Assembly: GCA_963169235.1 (NCBI GenBank)
Contig: CAUJCX010000028.1
Span: 1 to 64,000, forward strand
Source: Actinomycetota bacterium
Lineage (GTDB): Bacteria > Actinomycetota > Thermoleophilia > Miltoncostaeales > Miltoncostaeaceae
DNA: 64,000 nt
Reading direction: 5' to 3'
Both the position numbers and the translations under genes were made by a program. Positions 14,806-23,437 of the stretch are shown piece after piece. The notes under the pieces are model-generated. The model had not been told where the DNA came from. It saw only the letters and a program-made list of their open reading frames with translations, and did no database searches. The first letter of the stretch is position 1, and every line of letters starts with the position of its first letter.

Positions 14806-17370
14806 CTAGACGGGGCCCTCGCCGTCCACGCGGGTGAGGTCGGGGGTGGGCACGCCCGCGGTGATGATGGTGCCGTCGGCGCGGTGGTCGCCCACCACGG
14901 GGTGGAGGCCGCCCAGGCTGGTGCGACGGGGACCCTGACCGTCGAGGGCCACGTCCACCGGGGCGCCGGGCGCGGGCGTCACCGGCTCGCCGCGCACGCT
15001 CACGGTGACGGCCTCGCCGTCCTCCACCGCGAACCGGATGCGGGTCTCCTCCACCGTCACCCGCAGCCGCGTGCCGCGCACCAGGATGGGGAACGTGATG
15101 CCCTCCCAGTCCTCGGGCAGGCGGGGGTCGAACGTGATGTCGCCGTCGTAGTCGCGCATGCCGGCGAACCCGTACACCAGGCTGTTCCACACCCCGCCTG
15201 CGGCCGCGACGTGCACGCCGTCCGTCGCGTTGCGGTGCGCGTCCGCCAGGTCGACGTACAGGCCCTTGTAGAAGTACTCCAGGGCCATCTCGTTGAACCC
15301 CACCTCGGCGGCGATGATGCTCTGCACCACGGCCGACAGGGTGGAGTCGCCCGTCGTGATGGGGTCGTAGTACTCGAAGTCGGCCAGCTTCTCCTGGTCG
15401 GTGAAGCGGTTGCCCTGCAGCAGCAGCGCCAGCACCACGTCCGCCTGCTTCAGCACCTGGAAGCGGTAGATCACCAGCGGGTGGTAGTGCATCAAAAGGG
15501 GCCGGTTCTCGGCCGGCGTGGCGGCCAGGTCCCACAGCTCGCGGTCGAGGAAGTACTCGTCCTGGGGGTGCATGTCGAGCGTGGCGTCGTACGGGATGTG
15601 CATGCGGGCCGCGCAGTCGCGCCACTCCGCCACCTCCTCCGCGGTGACGTCCAGCCGGTCCACCAGCCGCTGGTACGCGCCGGGCTCGTCGCGGCGCATG
15701 TCGTCCAGGGTCGCGGCGGCCTTCTCGAGGTTGAACCGCGCCATCACGTTGGTGAACAGGTTGTTGTTCACCACGGTCGTGTATTCGTCCGGCCCGGTGA
15801 CGCCGTGGATGTGGAACGAGCGCCCGTCCACGGTGAACCGCCAGAAGCCGAGGTCGGCGTACATGCGCGCCGTCTCCACCAGCGTCTCCATGCCCCGCCG
15901 GTACAGGAAGTCGCGGTCGCCGGTGACCTCCACGTACTTCATCAGCGCGTACACGATGTCGGCATCGATGTGGTACTGCGCCGTGCCGGCCGCGTAGTAG
16001 GCCGACGCCTCCTCGCCGTTGATGGTGCGCCACGGGAACAGGGCGCCCCGCTGCGACAGCTCGGTGGCGCGCTCGCGGGCGGGCTCCAGCAGGTTGACGC
16101 GGAACGACAGGGCGTTGCGGGCCATGGTGGGGTTGGTGAACGTGAGGAACGGCATCACGTAGATCTCGGAGTCCCAGAAGTAGTGGCCCTCGTAGCCCGA
16201 GCCCGTCACCCCCTTCGCCGCGATGCCCATCTGGTCGGCGCGCGCCGCGGCCTGGGCCACCTGGTAGATGGCCCACCGCACGGCTTGCTGCGTGGCGGGG
16301 CGCCCGGCCACCACCACGTCGCTGGACGTCCAGAACGACGCCAGCCACTGGCGCTGGGCCTCCTCGATCTGCGCGAAGCCCACGTCGCGCACGCGGTCGA
16401 GGGTGCGGCGGCAACGGTCGAACAGCTCGCGCACCGGCACGCTGCGTGACGTGTGGTACGCCACGGCCTTGGTGATGCGGATGGGAACCCCGGGCTCGGC
16501 GATGACGCGGTACACCTTCTTGCCCAGGTCGTCCTCGATGCCCACCAACTCCTCGTACTCGTTGGTGGTGTGGATGGCGTGGTCGGCACCCACGGCCAGC
16601 GTCATGCCCGAGTCGGCGCAGCGGTACCCCATCAGCATGCGCCGCTCGTTGTGCCAGCGGCCGCGCGGCTGCAGCACGCGGCGGTCGAACCGGCTGGAAC
16701 GCCGCGGGTCGGCCATCGCCGGCGGCCGCACGTCGGTGCCGTTGCCGTCCTTGCCCTGGCCGTTGCCGTTGCCGTTGCCGCCGTTCGCGCGGACGTTGTA
16801 CTCGTTGCCGCCGTCCTGCCGGTTGATGATCTGCGACGACACCACCACCGGGGCCCTGCCGCTGAGCATGGTGATCTCGAGGGTCATCAGCGCCAGGTGC
16901 CGCTCGGTGAACGACACCATGCGCGTCGAGCGCACCCGCAGCCGCTTGCCGGAGGGCGTCAGCCAGATGAGGTCGCGTCGCAGCACGCCCTCGCGGAAGT
17001 CGAGGCGGCGCTCGTACTCCTCCAGGTCGGCCACCGGGATGGCCAGCGGCTCGTCGTCGACGTACAGCTTCATCACCTTCGTGTCGGGCACGTTCACGAT
17101 GGTCTGGCCGGTGCGGGCGAAGCCGTACGCCTCCTCGGCGTGGTTGATGGGCCACGTCTCGTGGAAGCCGTTGATGTACGTACCGTGGTCGACGGACGGG
17201 CGACCCTCCTCGGGGTTGCCGCGCATGCCCAGGTAGCCGTTGCCCACAGCGAACAGGGTCTCGGCGACGCCGATGTCGCGCTCGGCCACGCCGGTCTCGA
17301 CCAGGGCCCACTCGTCGACGGGGTACGTGGTGCGGTCGACCGGATCCCGGTCGGCGTCGCTGCGGCTCAC
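14806..17370 (-). CDS. Glycoside hydrolase family 65 disaccharide phosphorylase
   Basis: About 854 residues in the GH65 layout: N-terminal beta-sandwich ('LFAVGNGYLGMRGNPEEG', 'YINGFHETWPI'), a linker, an (alpha/alpha)6 barrel ('SGYEGHYFWDSEIYVMPFL', 'WRTINGEEASAYYAAGTAQY') and a C-terminal beta domain. The general acid is Glu529 in 'HGVTGPDEYT'. GH65 phosphorylases split maltose, trehalose, kojibiose or nigerose with phosphate, giving beta-glucose 1-phosphate and glucose. The adjacent beta-phosphoglucomutase fits that product; the sugar itself cannot be told by eye. Residues ~181-212 hold an unusual Asn/Gly-rich insert. GTG 17370 overlaps the mutase stop (GTGA) and has a GGAGGGG site. Confidence 0.92.
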   Translation of the reverse strand: MSRSDADRDPVDRTTYPVDEWALVETGVAERDIGVAETLFAVGNGYLGMRGNPEEGRPSVDHGTYINGFHETWPINHAEEAYGFARTGQTIVNVPDTKVMKLYVDDEPLAIPVADLEEYERRLDFREGVLRRDLIWLTPSGKRLRVRSTRMVSFTERHLALMTLEITMLSGRAPVVVSSQIINRQDGGNEYNVRANGGNGNGNGQGKDGNGTDVRPPAMADPRRSSRFDRRVLQPRGRWHNERRMLMGYRCADSGMTLAVGADHAIHTTNEYEELVGIEDDLGKKVYRVIAEPGVPIRITKAVAYHTSRSVPVRELFDRCRRTLDRVRDVGFAQIEEAQRQWLASFWTSSDVVVAGRPATQQAVRWAIYQVAQAAARADQMGIAAKGVTGSGYEGHYFWDSEIYVMPFLTFTNPTMARNALSFRVNLLEPARERATELSQRGALFPWRTINGEEASAYYAAGTAQYHIDADIVYALMKYVEVTGDRDFLYRRGMETLVETARMYADLGFWRFTVDGRSFHIHGVTGPDEYTTVVNNNLFTNVMARFNLEKAAATLDDMRRDEPGAYQRLVDRLDVTAEEVAEWRDCAARMHIPYDATLDMHPQDEYFLDRELWDLAATPAENRPLLMHYHPLVIYRFQVLKQADVVLALLLQGNRFTDQEKLADFEYYDPITTGDSTLSAVVQSIIAAEVGFNEMALEYFYKGLYVDLADAHRNATDGVHVAAAGGVWNSLVYGFAGMRDYDGDITFDPRLPEDWEGITFPILVRGTRLRVTVEETRIRFAVEDGEAVTVSVRGEPVTPAPGAPVDVALDGQGPRRTSLGGLHPVVGDHRADGTIITAGVPTPDLTRVDGEGPV

Positions 17371-18092
17371 CTGCGCCCCTCCTCGATGAGTTCGGCCAGG
17401 TCGGTCACCACGCGGTCGGCGCCTGCGGCGCGCAGCGCGTCGGTGCCCACGCCGCGGTCGACGCCGATGACGCGCCCGAAGGCGCCGGTGCGTCCCGCCG
17501 CGACCCCCGACACCGCATCCTCGAACACCACGGCCCGTGCGGGCGCGACGCCCAGCTGCGTCGCCGCGTACAGGAACGTGTCGGGCGCGGGCTTGCCGGG
17601 CAGGTCGTGGTCGCGGGCCACCAGCCCGTCGACGATCACCCGGAACCGGTCGTCGATGGCGGCCCGGGCCAGCACCGACGCGGCGTTGCGCGACGACGAC
17701 ACGATCGCCATGGGAATCCCCAGGCCCACGAGGTGGTCGACCAGGGCGCGCGAGCCCGGGTAGGGGGCGATGCCGTCGCGCACCAGCACGTCGTTGAACG
17801 CCTGGTTCTTGCGGTTTCCCAGGCCGCACACGGTGCGCGCGTCGGGCGGGTCGTCGGGGGTGCCCTCGGGCAGCGTGATGCCCCGGGAGGCCAGCACGGC
17901 GCGCACGCCGTCGTAGCGGGGGCGGCCGTCGACGTCGCGGTAGTAGTCGGCGTCGCTGTAGTCGGCGGGCTTGCCCTCGGCGTGCAGGAAGTCGTTGAAC
18001 ACCTGCGACCACGCGGCCATGTGCACCTCGGCCGTGGGCGTGATGACGCCGTCCAGGTCGAACAGGGCGGCGTCGAAGTCGGTCCACTTCAT
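17367..18092 (-). CDS. pgmB: Beta-phosphoglucomutase (HAD family)
   Basis: 241 residues, HAD subfamily IA. Nucleophile Asp12 and acid/base Asp14 lie in 'ALFDLDGVITPTAEVH'; motif II is 'MAIVSSSRNA', motif III Lys is in 'LPGKPAPDTFLYAA', and the acidic motif is 'VVFEDAVSGVAAG'. 'GNRKNQAF' in the cap is typical of beta-PGM and related HAD proteins fused to or beside GH65 enzymes. It converts beta-glucose 1-phosphate to glucose 6-phosphate, feeding glycolysis. Overlap of 4 bases with the downstream phosphorylase shows an operon. Confidence 0.92.
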   Translation of the reverse strand: MKWTDFDAALFDLDGVITPTAEVHMAAWSQVFNDFLHAEGKPADYSDADYYRDVDGRPRYDGVRAVLASRGITLPEGTPDDPPDARTVCGLGNRKNQAFNDVLVRDGIAPYPGSRALVDHLVGLGIPMAIVSSSRNAASVLARAAIDDRFRVIVDGLVARDHDLPGKPAPDTFLYAATQLGVAPARAVVFEDAVSGVAAGRTGAFGRVIGVDRGVGTDALRAAGADRVVTDLAELIEEGRR

Positions 18093-18150
18093 GCGGGGAT
18101 GGTAGAAGGCCCGGCGGGGGAGGGTATCGCCGGGCGCGTTCCGTGCAGGG

Positions 18151-19250
18151 TTACCGCTTGGCGGTCCGGGGCTTGGTGGGTTTGGGTGGGTGGAGGCTGG
18201 CGGTGCCGCCGCCGCCCAGGCGTCCGATGGAGGGGTGTCCCCAGCAGGTGACGCGGTCGCGGGTGCGTAGCACGCACCAGGGGGCGGCCTCGCGGATATC
18301 GGTCATCTTCATGACGGGTGCGGGCGGGGGGGTGCCCCAGCACTGAAGGCGGGACGCGGGGGTGACGCCGCAGCCGCCGGGGCGCTCGGCGTCGAACGCG
18401 AACCGGCGGACGTCGGGCAGTGTCCCGTCCTCGGCGGGTGGTGGTTCGATGGACCGGATGTAGCCGTTGTTTCCCCAGCACATCACCTGGCTGGTGCGCA
18501 GCAGAGCGCAGACCCTCCAGAACTGTACCTGTACCTCGCGCACCCCGGTGAGGCCGGGTACCTGGCGGGGTGTGGAGTCGGACTGGCGCAGGCCGTCGCC
18601 GAGCGTGCCCCAGCGGCCCTCGCCCCAGCAGTACACGGTTTCGTCCCGCATCACGGCGCACGCGGCGTGCTGACCGACCGACACACCGCTGGCGGGGCCG
18701 GGCAACGGGATGGTCTGCGGCGCGTCCGGGGGCGGGCCCGGGCCGTCGCTGCCCACGTACATGGGGCCGGTCGGCAGGCCCCAGCACTTCACCTGCCCGT
18801 CGATCTGGGCGACGCACGTGTTGTGGCTACCCGCGCTCACCATCCGCGCGGGGCCAAGGCCCGCGACGAACGCCGGGCCGGGGGGAGACGACCCCGGTTT
18901 ATCCCGTTCGGGTGAGACCGCGCCAAACCGGTTGTCACCCCAGCAGATGACTCGTCCGGCGGCCACGATCGCGCAGGCGTGGAGAGTGCCCACCGCCACA
19001 GACCGCGCACTCCGCACCGAGGGGACGACGATGGGCGTCGTCGAGGTGGGCTGGGCTCCGTACATGCCGAATCCCCAGCACGCCACTCGGCCATCGTCAC
19101 GCACGGCGCACCCCGCCGGGCGCTCCCCGTTCCAGCCCCCGGTCGACACACGGGCGGGCGTGGAGCTGCTGGCGGCGGCGTGGCCGGCGAGGCCACGCAC
19201 ACAGCTCCAGAAACGGCGACCACCCACCGAATGCCCGATGTCGTCAGCAT
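18151..19250 (-). CDS. Exported RCC1-repeat protein, apparent frameshift near the N-terminus
   Basis: The main frame carries seven RCC1-type blade ends with a C-W-G signature: 'GRVACWGFG', 'GRVICWGDN', 'GQVKCWGLP', 'ETVYCWGEG', 'SQVMCWGNN', 'SRLQCWGTP', 'DRVTCWGHP'. This predicts a seven-bladed propeller with paired cysteines, as in secreted bacterial RCC1 proteins. The natural start is ATG 19250, 9 bases after the upstream gene, and it encodes a good signal peptide (IRWVVAVSGAVCVASPA), but in another frame. The switch would fall between about 19130 and 19200. Without a frameshift, translation could start at GTG 19149 but would lack the signal. Function unknown. Confidence 0.75.
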
Positions 19251-19259
19251 GAACCGAAC

Positions 19260-20276
19260 CTAACCCACCGGTGGCTCGTAGCCGGGGGCCGGAAGTCGTG
19301 GTCCGGTTTGCATGGTGTAAGAGTAGTGGTCCCACGCGTTTCGGAACCACAGGTCCCAGTAGTCGAACGCGAGCCCCATGGGCCCCCGTACTCCCAGGCC
19401 CCACGAGCCAGGGCCGAGGTCGTTGCGTTCGGCGATGGCGATCCACCCCTTGTCGGCGTGCCGGCGCAGCGTGTGGAAGATGCGGTCGAGGAACCGCTCG
19501 TTGTTGGCCGAGCTGGCCGCGTTGAGGTAGCGGCGCGACATGCCGATGATCGGGTGGATGATCGTGGGCGACCCGCTGTAGTTCGCCGCCTTGTAGCGCA
19601 TCAGCCAGTCCAGGCGGTACGTCGCCGGCTGATTGGGCACGGGATCGCGGTTCTCGCTGCCCCAGATGAACTGGTACAGCCACTCGTCGCGGGTGGCGAC
19701 CGACGTGGACGACGCGCTGCAGTAGCTGTACTGCGACCCGGCGTACTTGTCGCTCGCGGGTGCTTCGCTGTCCCTCACCTTGCGAAAGTGCGGGTACAAC
19801 TCCACCGCGATGCGACCGCCGGAGGCCATCAGCTGGTTCAGGGGGTAGATGCCCGCCTGGTAGTCGACCAGCGGCCCGTTGGTGAGGTAGCAGCCCCAGC
19901 GGTACGCGTGGCTCGCCCCGTGGTTGGTGCCCATGAGCCACGCGGCGTTGGTGACCAGGAACGACGAGTTGAGCCGGGCCCCATCGCTGTACGTCAGCTC
20001 GTCCCACATCACCACCGCGGGACCCCCGGGCGCGCCCGGGGGGTCGCCCAGCGCGGCGATGGTTTCGCTCACCAACTGGTTGGGGTCCTTCAGGGCTCCG
20101 GTGCCTTCCCAGCATGAGATGCGCTGGCACCAGTAACCCTCCGGCACGCCGTTCGGTGAGGTCGTGTCGGGTCCGCGGGTGTTGACGAAGTGGCTCCTGT
20201 GCTGGCCGGGAGCCACCGGGGCGGTCATGTCGACCCAGGCGGCAGGGCTCTGCATCAGGCACGTGGTCATGCTCAC
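19260..20276 (-). CDS. Unknown protein, middle gene of the Tat/RCC1 operon
   Basis: 338 residues, rich in Trp, Tyr and Asn, with no obvious signal peptide or membrane segment. Stretches include 'GYWCQRISCWEGTG' (paired Cys), 'VVMWDELTYSDGARLNSSF', 'YPHFRKVRDSEAP', 'RLDWLMRYKAANYSGSPTII' and 'WGLGVRGPMGLAFDYWDLWF'. The aromatic-rich, acidic-residue-containing text resembles a carbohydrate-active or TIM-barrel-like protein, but I recognise no family. The GTG at 20276 overlaps the upstream Tat-signal gene by 4 bases; the RCC1 gene starts 9 bases downstream. It may leave the cell with a partner or act in the cytoplasm. Confidence 0.7.
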   Translation of the reverse strand: MSMTTCLMQSPAAWVDMTAPVAPGQHRSHFVNTRGPDTTSPNGVPEGYWCQRISCWEGTGALKDPNQLVSETIAALGDPPGAPGGPAVVMWDELTYSDGARLNSSFLVTNAAWLMGTNHGASHAYRWGCYLTNGPLVDYQAGIYPLNQLMASGGRIAVELYPHFRKVRDSEAPASDKYAGSQYSYCSASSTSVATRDEWLYQFIWGSENRDPVPNQPATYRLDWLMRYKAANYSGSPTIIHPIIGMSRRYLNAASSANNERFLDRIFHTLRRHADKGWIAIAERNDLGPGSWGLGVRGPMGLAFDYWDLWFRNAWDHYSYTMQTGPRLPAPGYEPPVG

Positions 20277-20842
20277 CGTGAGGCCTCCTCGTCAAGATGG
20301 TCGCGATCCTCTGCTTCCGCGAGCATGCACTCCACGTCGAACACGTCGGTGCCGCGAAACGTGCCGTACGCCTGCACCGTCATGCCGGCCAGAGGGGTCA
20401 CCGCGGCGTCGCGACGCAGGATGTTGAGCCGGACGACGCCGACGCGGCGCCCCAGCGAGCTGTCCCTCACCGCGACCCGTCCCTGCCCGTCGGCGGTGCC
20501 CACGATGCTGTCGTAACCCTCCGGGGGAGGCATCGCGCCGCCGGGGCGGAACGCGGGCGGCTCGGGCAGCCGATAGAGGAACGGGTGCTTGGCATCCTGC
20601 ACCATTCGCGGCGTGAACAGCGCCACGTCGCCTTCCATGCGCGGCGCCACCGGCCACTTCGGCGCCCCCGAGAGGGTCTGGCCGACGCCGGGCAGCGGGT
20701 CCAAGGCCTCCGGGGTCGCCGCGGCCGCGGCCCGCCCGGGGCGGCCGACCAAGTAGCTGGCCGCGAGGCCAGACCCAGCGGCCATCAGCATCTGGCGGCG
20801 GGTGGATCGCACGTCGCCGGGAGGGACAACGTCGTGAGACAT
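20273..20842 (-). CDS. Tat-exported hypothetical protein
   Basis: 189 residues. The N-terminus has a twin-arginine signal: 'STRRQMLMAAGSGLAASYLV' followed by an Ala-rich cleavage region (GRAAAAA). The rest is a small soluble domain with 'MEGDVALFTPRMVQDAKHPF', 'FRPGGAMPPPEGYDSIVGTA', 'VVRLNILRRDAAVTPLAG' and an acidic tail. No family recognised. Tat export suggests folding or cofactor insertion before export. It is the first gene of a three-gene operon, with a 31-bp palindrome 37 bases upstream of its ATG. Confidence 0.75.
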   Translation of the reverse strand: MSHDVVPPGDVRSTRRQMLMAAGSGLAASYLVGRPGRAAAAATPEALDPLPGVGQTLSGAPKWPVAPRMEGDVALFTPRMVQDAKHPFLYRLPEPPAFRPGGAMPPPEGYDSIVGTADGQGRVAVRDSSLGRRVGVVRLNILRRDAAVTPLAGMTVQAYGTFRGTDVFDVECMLAEAEDRDHLDEEASR

Positions 20843-20878
20843 CAGCAGGACACCTTTCCGCCAGCGCGCACGGTGGTG

Positions 20879-20909
20879 TCACTGGTTTGCACATGATGCA
20901 AGCCAGTGA
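20879..20909. promoter_or_regulatory. 31-bp palindrome upstream of the Tat/RCC1 operon
   Basis: Left arm TCACTGGTTTGCA (20879-20891), 5-nt centre CATGA, right arm TGCAAGCCAGTGA (20897-20909); 12 of 13 positions are complementary. It is 37 bases upstream of the operon's first ATG and 133 bases past the end of the MFS gene. Size and position suit an operator for a dimeric repressor. It could instead form a hairpin in the 5' UTR, but it lacks a T-run. No regulator gene adjoins. Confidence 0.7.
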
Positions 20910-21041
20910 TCAACGCGTCGCGCCAATCAAGATAAACGCACTACGAATGTGAGGGGAATGTTAGGGGGGGGGCGCGAGCCCGTGTCAAGGGGCAGGCGTC
21001 GCTGCCATGCGCACCGCCTCACCTCGGGCGGAGGGACCGGT

Positions 21042-22247
21042 TCAGGCCGTGACGGTGGCAGGCGTACGGTCGTCGCCGGGCGCGTCGCCGCACGCCCAGG
21101 TGGCGGCCAGGGCCAGCGCCGCCGCCACCGTGCACACCCAGAACGCGTTGGCCCCGCCGTGCGCGTCGGCCACGACGCCCGCGAAGTACGTGCCGGGGGC
21201 CAAACCGGCGCTGATGCCGGTGCTGATGAGGCCCATGGCCTCGGTGAGGCGCCCGCCGGGCGTGTGCTCCTGCACCAGCGAGAACAGGGCGATCAGCGTG
21301 GGGGCGATGGCCATGCCGGTCGCGAACATCGCGGCGCCCAGCATCCACAGGCCCGTCACCAGCGGCACGCCGACGAAGCCCACGGTCAAGAGGCCCACGC
21401 CTCCCCGCAGGCGCCGGGGCAGGCTGAGGCGCCACACACGCCCCCCGGCCACGACGCCCGCCAGCAGGCTCCCCACCGACAGCACCGCCAGGATCGCCCC
21501 GGACGCGGCCTTGCGACCGGCGTCCTCGGCGAACGCAACGGTGGCCACTTCCATGGCCCCGAACATGCCGCCCATGCACGTGGCCACGACCGCCAGCGGC
21601 ACCAGCCGCCCCCACGGCATGCGGGCGACGTCCCTGCGGTGCCCGCGCGCGGCGACGGGGGGTTGGGTGCCGCGCTGTGCCGCCAGGGCCAGCGGTCCCA
21701 GCGAGCCGACCGCCATGGTCACCAGCAGACCCAGCTCGGGGAAGGCCAGCGTGGAGAGGAACGTCACCAGCGCCGGGCCCACGACGAACACCACCTCGTC
21801 GGCCACCGACTCGGCCGCGTACGCGGTGTGCAGCTTCACCGGGTCGTCCACGAGCGCGCTCCAGCGCGCCCGCACCATCGCCCCCACCTGGGGCAGGGCG
21901 GCGCCGGCCACGACGGCCAGCGCGTGGGGCGCCGGGCTGGGCCACCCCCGGCTGACGGACACCACCAGGAGGCCCGTGGTGAACCCGAACACGACGGCGT
22001 CCACCGACAGCACGCGCGCCTGCCCGAACCGGTCGGCCAGCCGCCCGTGGGGAAGGGCCGCCGCCGCGTTGCCGATGACGTAGGCCGCCGAGATCTGGCC
22101 CGCGAGCGCGTACGAGCCGTGCAGGGCGCTCACCAGCAGCACGATGCCGAGCGTCATCATCGACAGCGGCAGCCGGGCGACGATGCCGGTGCTCCACATC
22201 AGCCGGGTGCCACGGTGTGCGAACACCCGCCGATACGAGGAGATCAT
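21042..22247 (-). CDS. MFS transporter
   Basis: About 401 residues, twelve predicted helices. The start 'MISSYRRVFAHRGTRLMWST' is typical of a group of actinobacterial MFS permeases. The helix 2-3 loop 'LPHGRLADRFGQARVL' carries the G-x-L-a-D-R-x-G-r signature. Later 'MFGAMEVATVAFAEDAG' and 'LVQEHTPGGRLTEAMG' are characteristic of putative exporters. I prefer ATG 22247 over the upstream start at 22337, which would add an Arg-rich tail before helix 1. Substrate unknown. It lies upstream of the Tat/RCC1 operon on the same strand but 199 bases apart with a palindrome between. Confidence 0.85.
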   Translation of the reverse strand: MISSYRRVFAHRGTRLMWSTGIVARLPLSMMTLGIVLLVSALHGSYALAGQISAAYVIGNAAAALPHGRLADRFGQARVLSVDAVVFGFTTGLLVVSVSRGWPSPAPHALAVVAGAALPQVGAMVRARWSALVDDPVKLHTAYAAESVADEVVFVVGPALVTFLSTLAFPELGLLVTMAVGSLGPLALAAQRGTQPPVAARGHRRDVARMPWGRLVPLAVVATCMGGMFGAMEVATVAFAEDAGRKAASGAILAVLSVGSLLAGVVAGGRVWRLSLPRRLRGGVGLLTVGFVGVPLVTGLWMLGAAMFATGMAIAPTLIALFSLVQEHTPGGRLTEAMGLISTGISAGLAPGTYFAGVVADAHGGANAFWVCTVAAALALAATWACGDAPGDDRTPATVTA

Positions 22248-22355
22248 CCGGACGATTGTAGGTGCTGCCGCCCGCTCGGCGGGTACGCGCGTACGCTTGC
22301 GCCGTCGCCGCGGCCGGAGCACGCTCGCCGAAAGCACCCCGAGCCGAGGTTCCCG

Positions 22356-23315
22356 ATGCGCGTGAAACGTTCCCTCCTACGTTCCGGTATCGCGATGCTG
22401 GCGGTGGTCACGCCGGCCCTGGGGCAGACGACGCCCACCGGTACGACGCCGGACGGGGTCGAGGCTCCCTTCTCGGTCTCGGTGCACGTGGACGTCGCGC
22501 GCGATCGCGAGGTCACCATCAGCGTGACCGGTGGGATGCAGCCGTGGGCCGACGACCCGGGCATCTGGCGCGAGACGTCGCGCAGCGAAGGGGCCGTGGC
22601 CGTCTCGATCGACCGCCACACCGAACCGTGCCCCGCCGACATCGAGGACCTTCCGGACGAAGGCTGGTGGCTGACGCAGTCCGGCGACACCATGTGGGAG
22701 GACGTGCTCGAGGTTGGCGCCATGGAGTGGACGGGGTCCTTCACGCCGGGTCTCGCGGCCGAGGGGCACTTCCGGGTGTGTGCCTACCTGTGGGCCGACC
22801 TCGCCACCGTTTACGACGACGACGCCGACGAGGTTCTGCCAGGGGACGAGTACACCGCGGTCGGCGCGGGAGGCTACGACGTCACCTCCGCCTCAGGCGC
22901 GCTCCCGACCTCGCGGGTGGTGGGCCTGCTGTTGCACTCACGCACCATCCCCGGCGACGCGAAACGCGCGATTCGCGCGGCCTACCGCCACCAGGGAGGA
23001 CGCCGGCTGTGGAATCGCGCCGTCGACGTCACCGGGGAGGGGAACATCGACAACGTCGTGTACACCATGGCCGGCCGCAGCGGGCAGACCCGGGCGTACT
23101 ACATCGTCACGCGGGACGGCGGTGCCGCGCGCGTCGTCGCCGGCCTCGCCCGTGCGCGCGGGGTGTGGATCCACGCGGACGACGGCACGTTCACCGAGGA
23201 GATGCCGTGGCCACGGCGACCCGGCTACACATCGGTGCGCAGGTTCCGGTGGGACGGCATGCGGTTCCACCAGGCGGGGGTCCGCCGCATCGCCCTGAAC
23301 CAAGATGGTCACTGA
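22356..23315 (+). CDS. Exported hypothetical protein
   Basis: 319 residues with a Sec signal (RSLLRSGIAMLAVVTPALG). The N-terminal half contains a strand-rich module ('FSVSVHVDVARDREVTISVT', 'RVCAYLWADLATVY') that looks Ig-like. The C-terminal part ('NIDNVVYTMAGRSGQTRAYY', 'VRRFRWDGMRFHQAGVRR') ends in a basic strand pair. An acidic loop rich in Asp (DDDADEVLPGDE) might bind cations. No family recognised. The start at ATG 22356 follows GAGG. It diverges from the MFS gene, and the diguanylate cyclase follows downstream. Confidence 0.65.
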   Translation: MRVKRSLLRSGIAMLAVVTPALGQTTPTGTTPDGVEAPFSVSVHVDVARDREVTISVTGGMQPWADDPGIWRETSRSEGAVAVSIDRHTEPCPADIEDLPDEGWWLTQSGDTMWEDVLEVGAMEWTGSFTPGLAAEGHFRVCAYLWADLATVYDDDADEVLPGDEYTAVGAGGYDVTSASGALPTSRVVGLLLHSRTIPGDAKRAIRAAYRHQGGRRLWNRAVDVTGEGNIDNVVYTMAGRSGQTRAYYIVTRDGGAARVVAGLARARGVWIHADDGTFTEEMPWPRRPGYTSVRRFRWDGMRFHQAGVRRIALNQDGH

Positions 23316-23437
23316 CGGAGCCGGCGCAGGGGCCCGGTGACCTCACGCGGCGCGGTCGATCTGCCGACATCAATGACGCAGGCTCCACCCCGCACAGTCT
23401 CACCGCCACCGGCGACGGAAAGGCGTTTCACCGCCCC

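Noticed and set aside
14806-18087. A possible fusion of the GH65 enzyme with an N-terminal extension over pgmB
   Set aside because: The extension is an out-of-frame reading of pgmB. The GTG at 17370 with its own ribosome-binding site and the GTGA overlap explain both genes.
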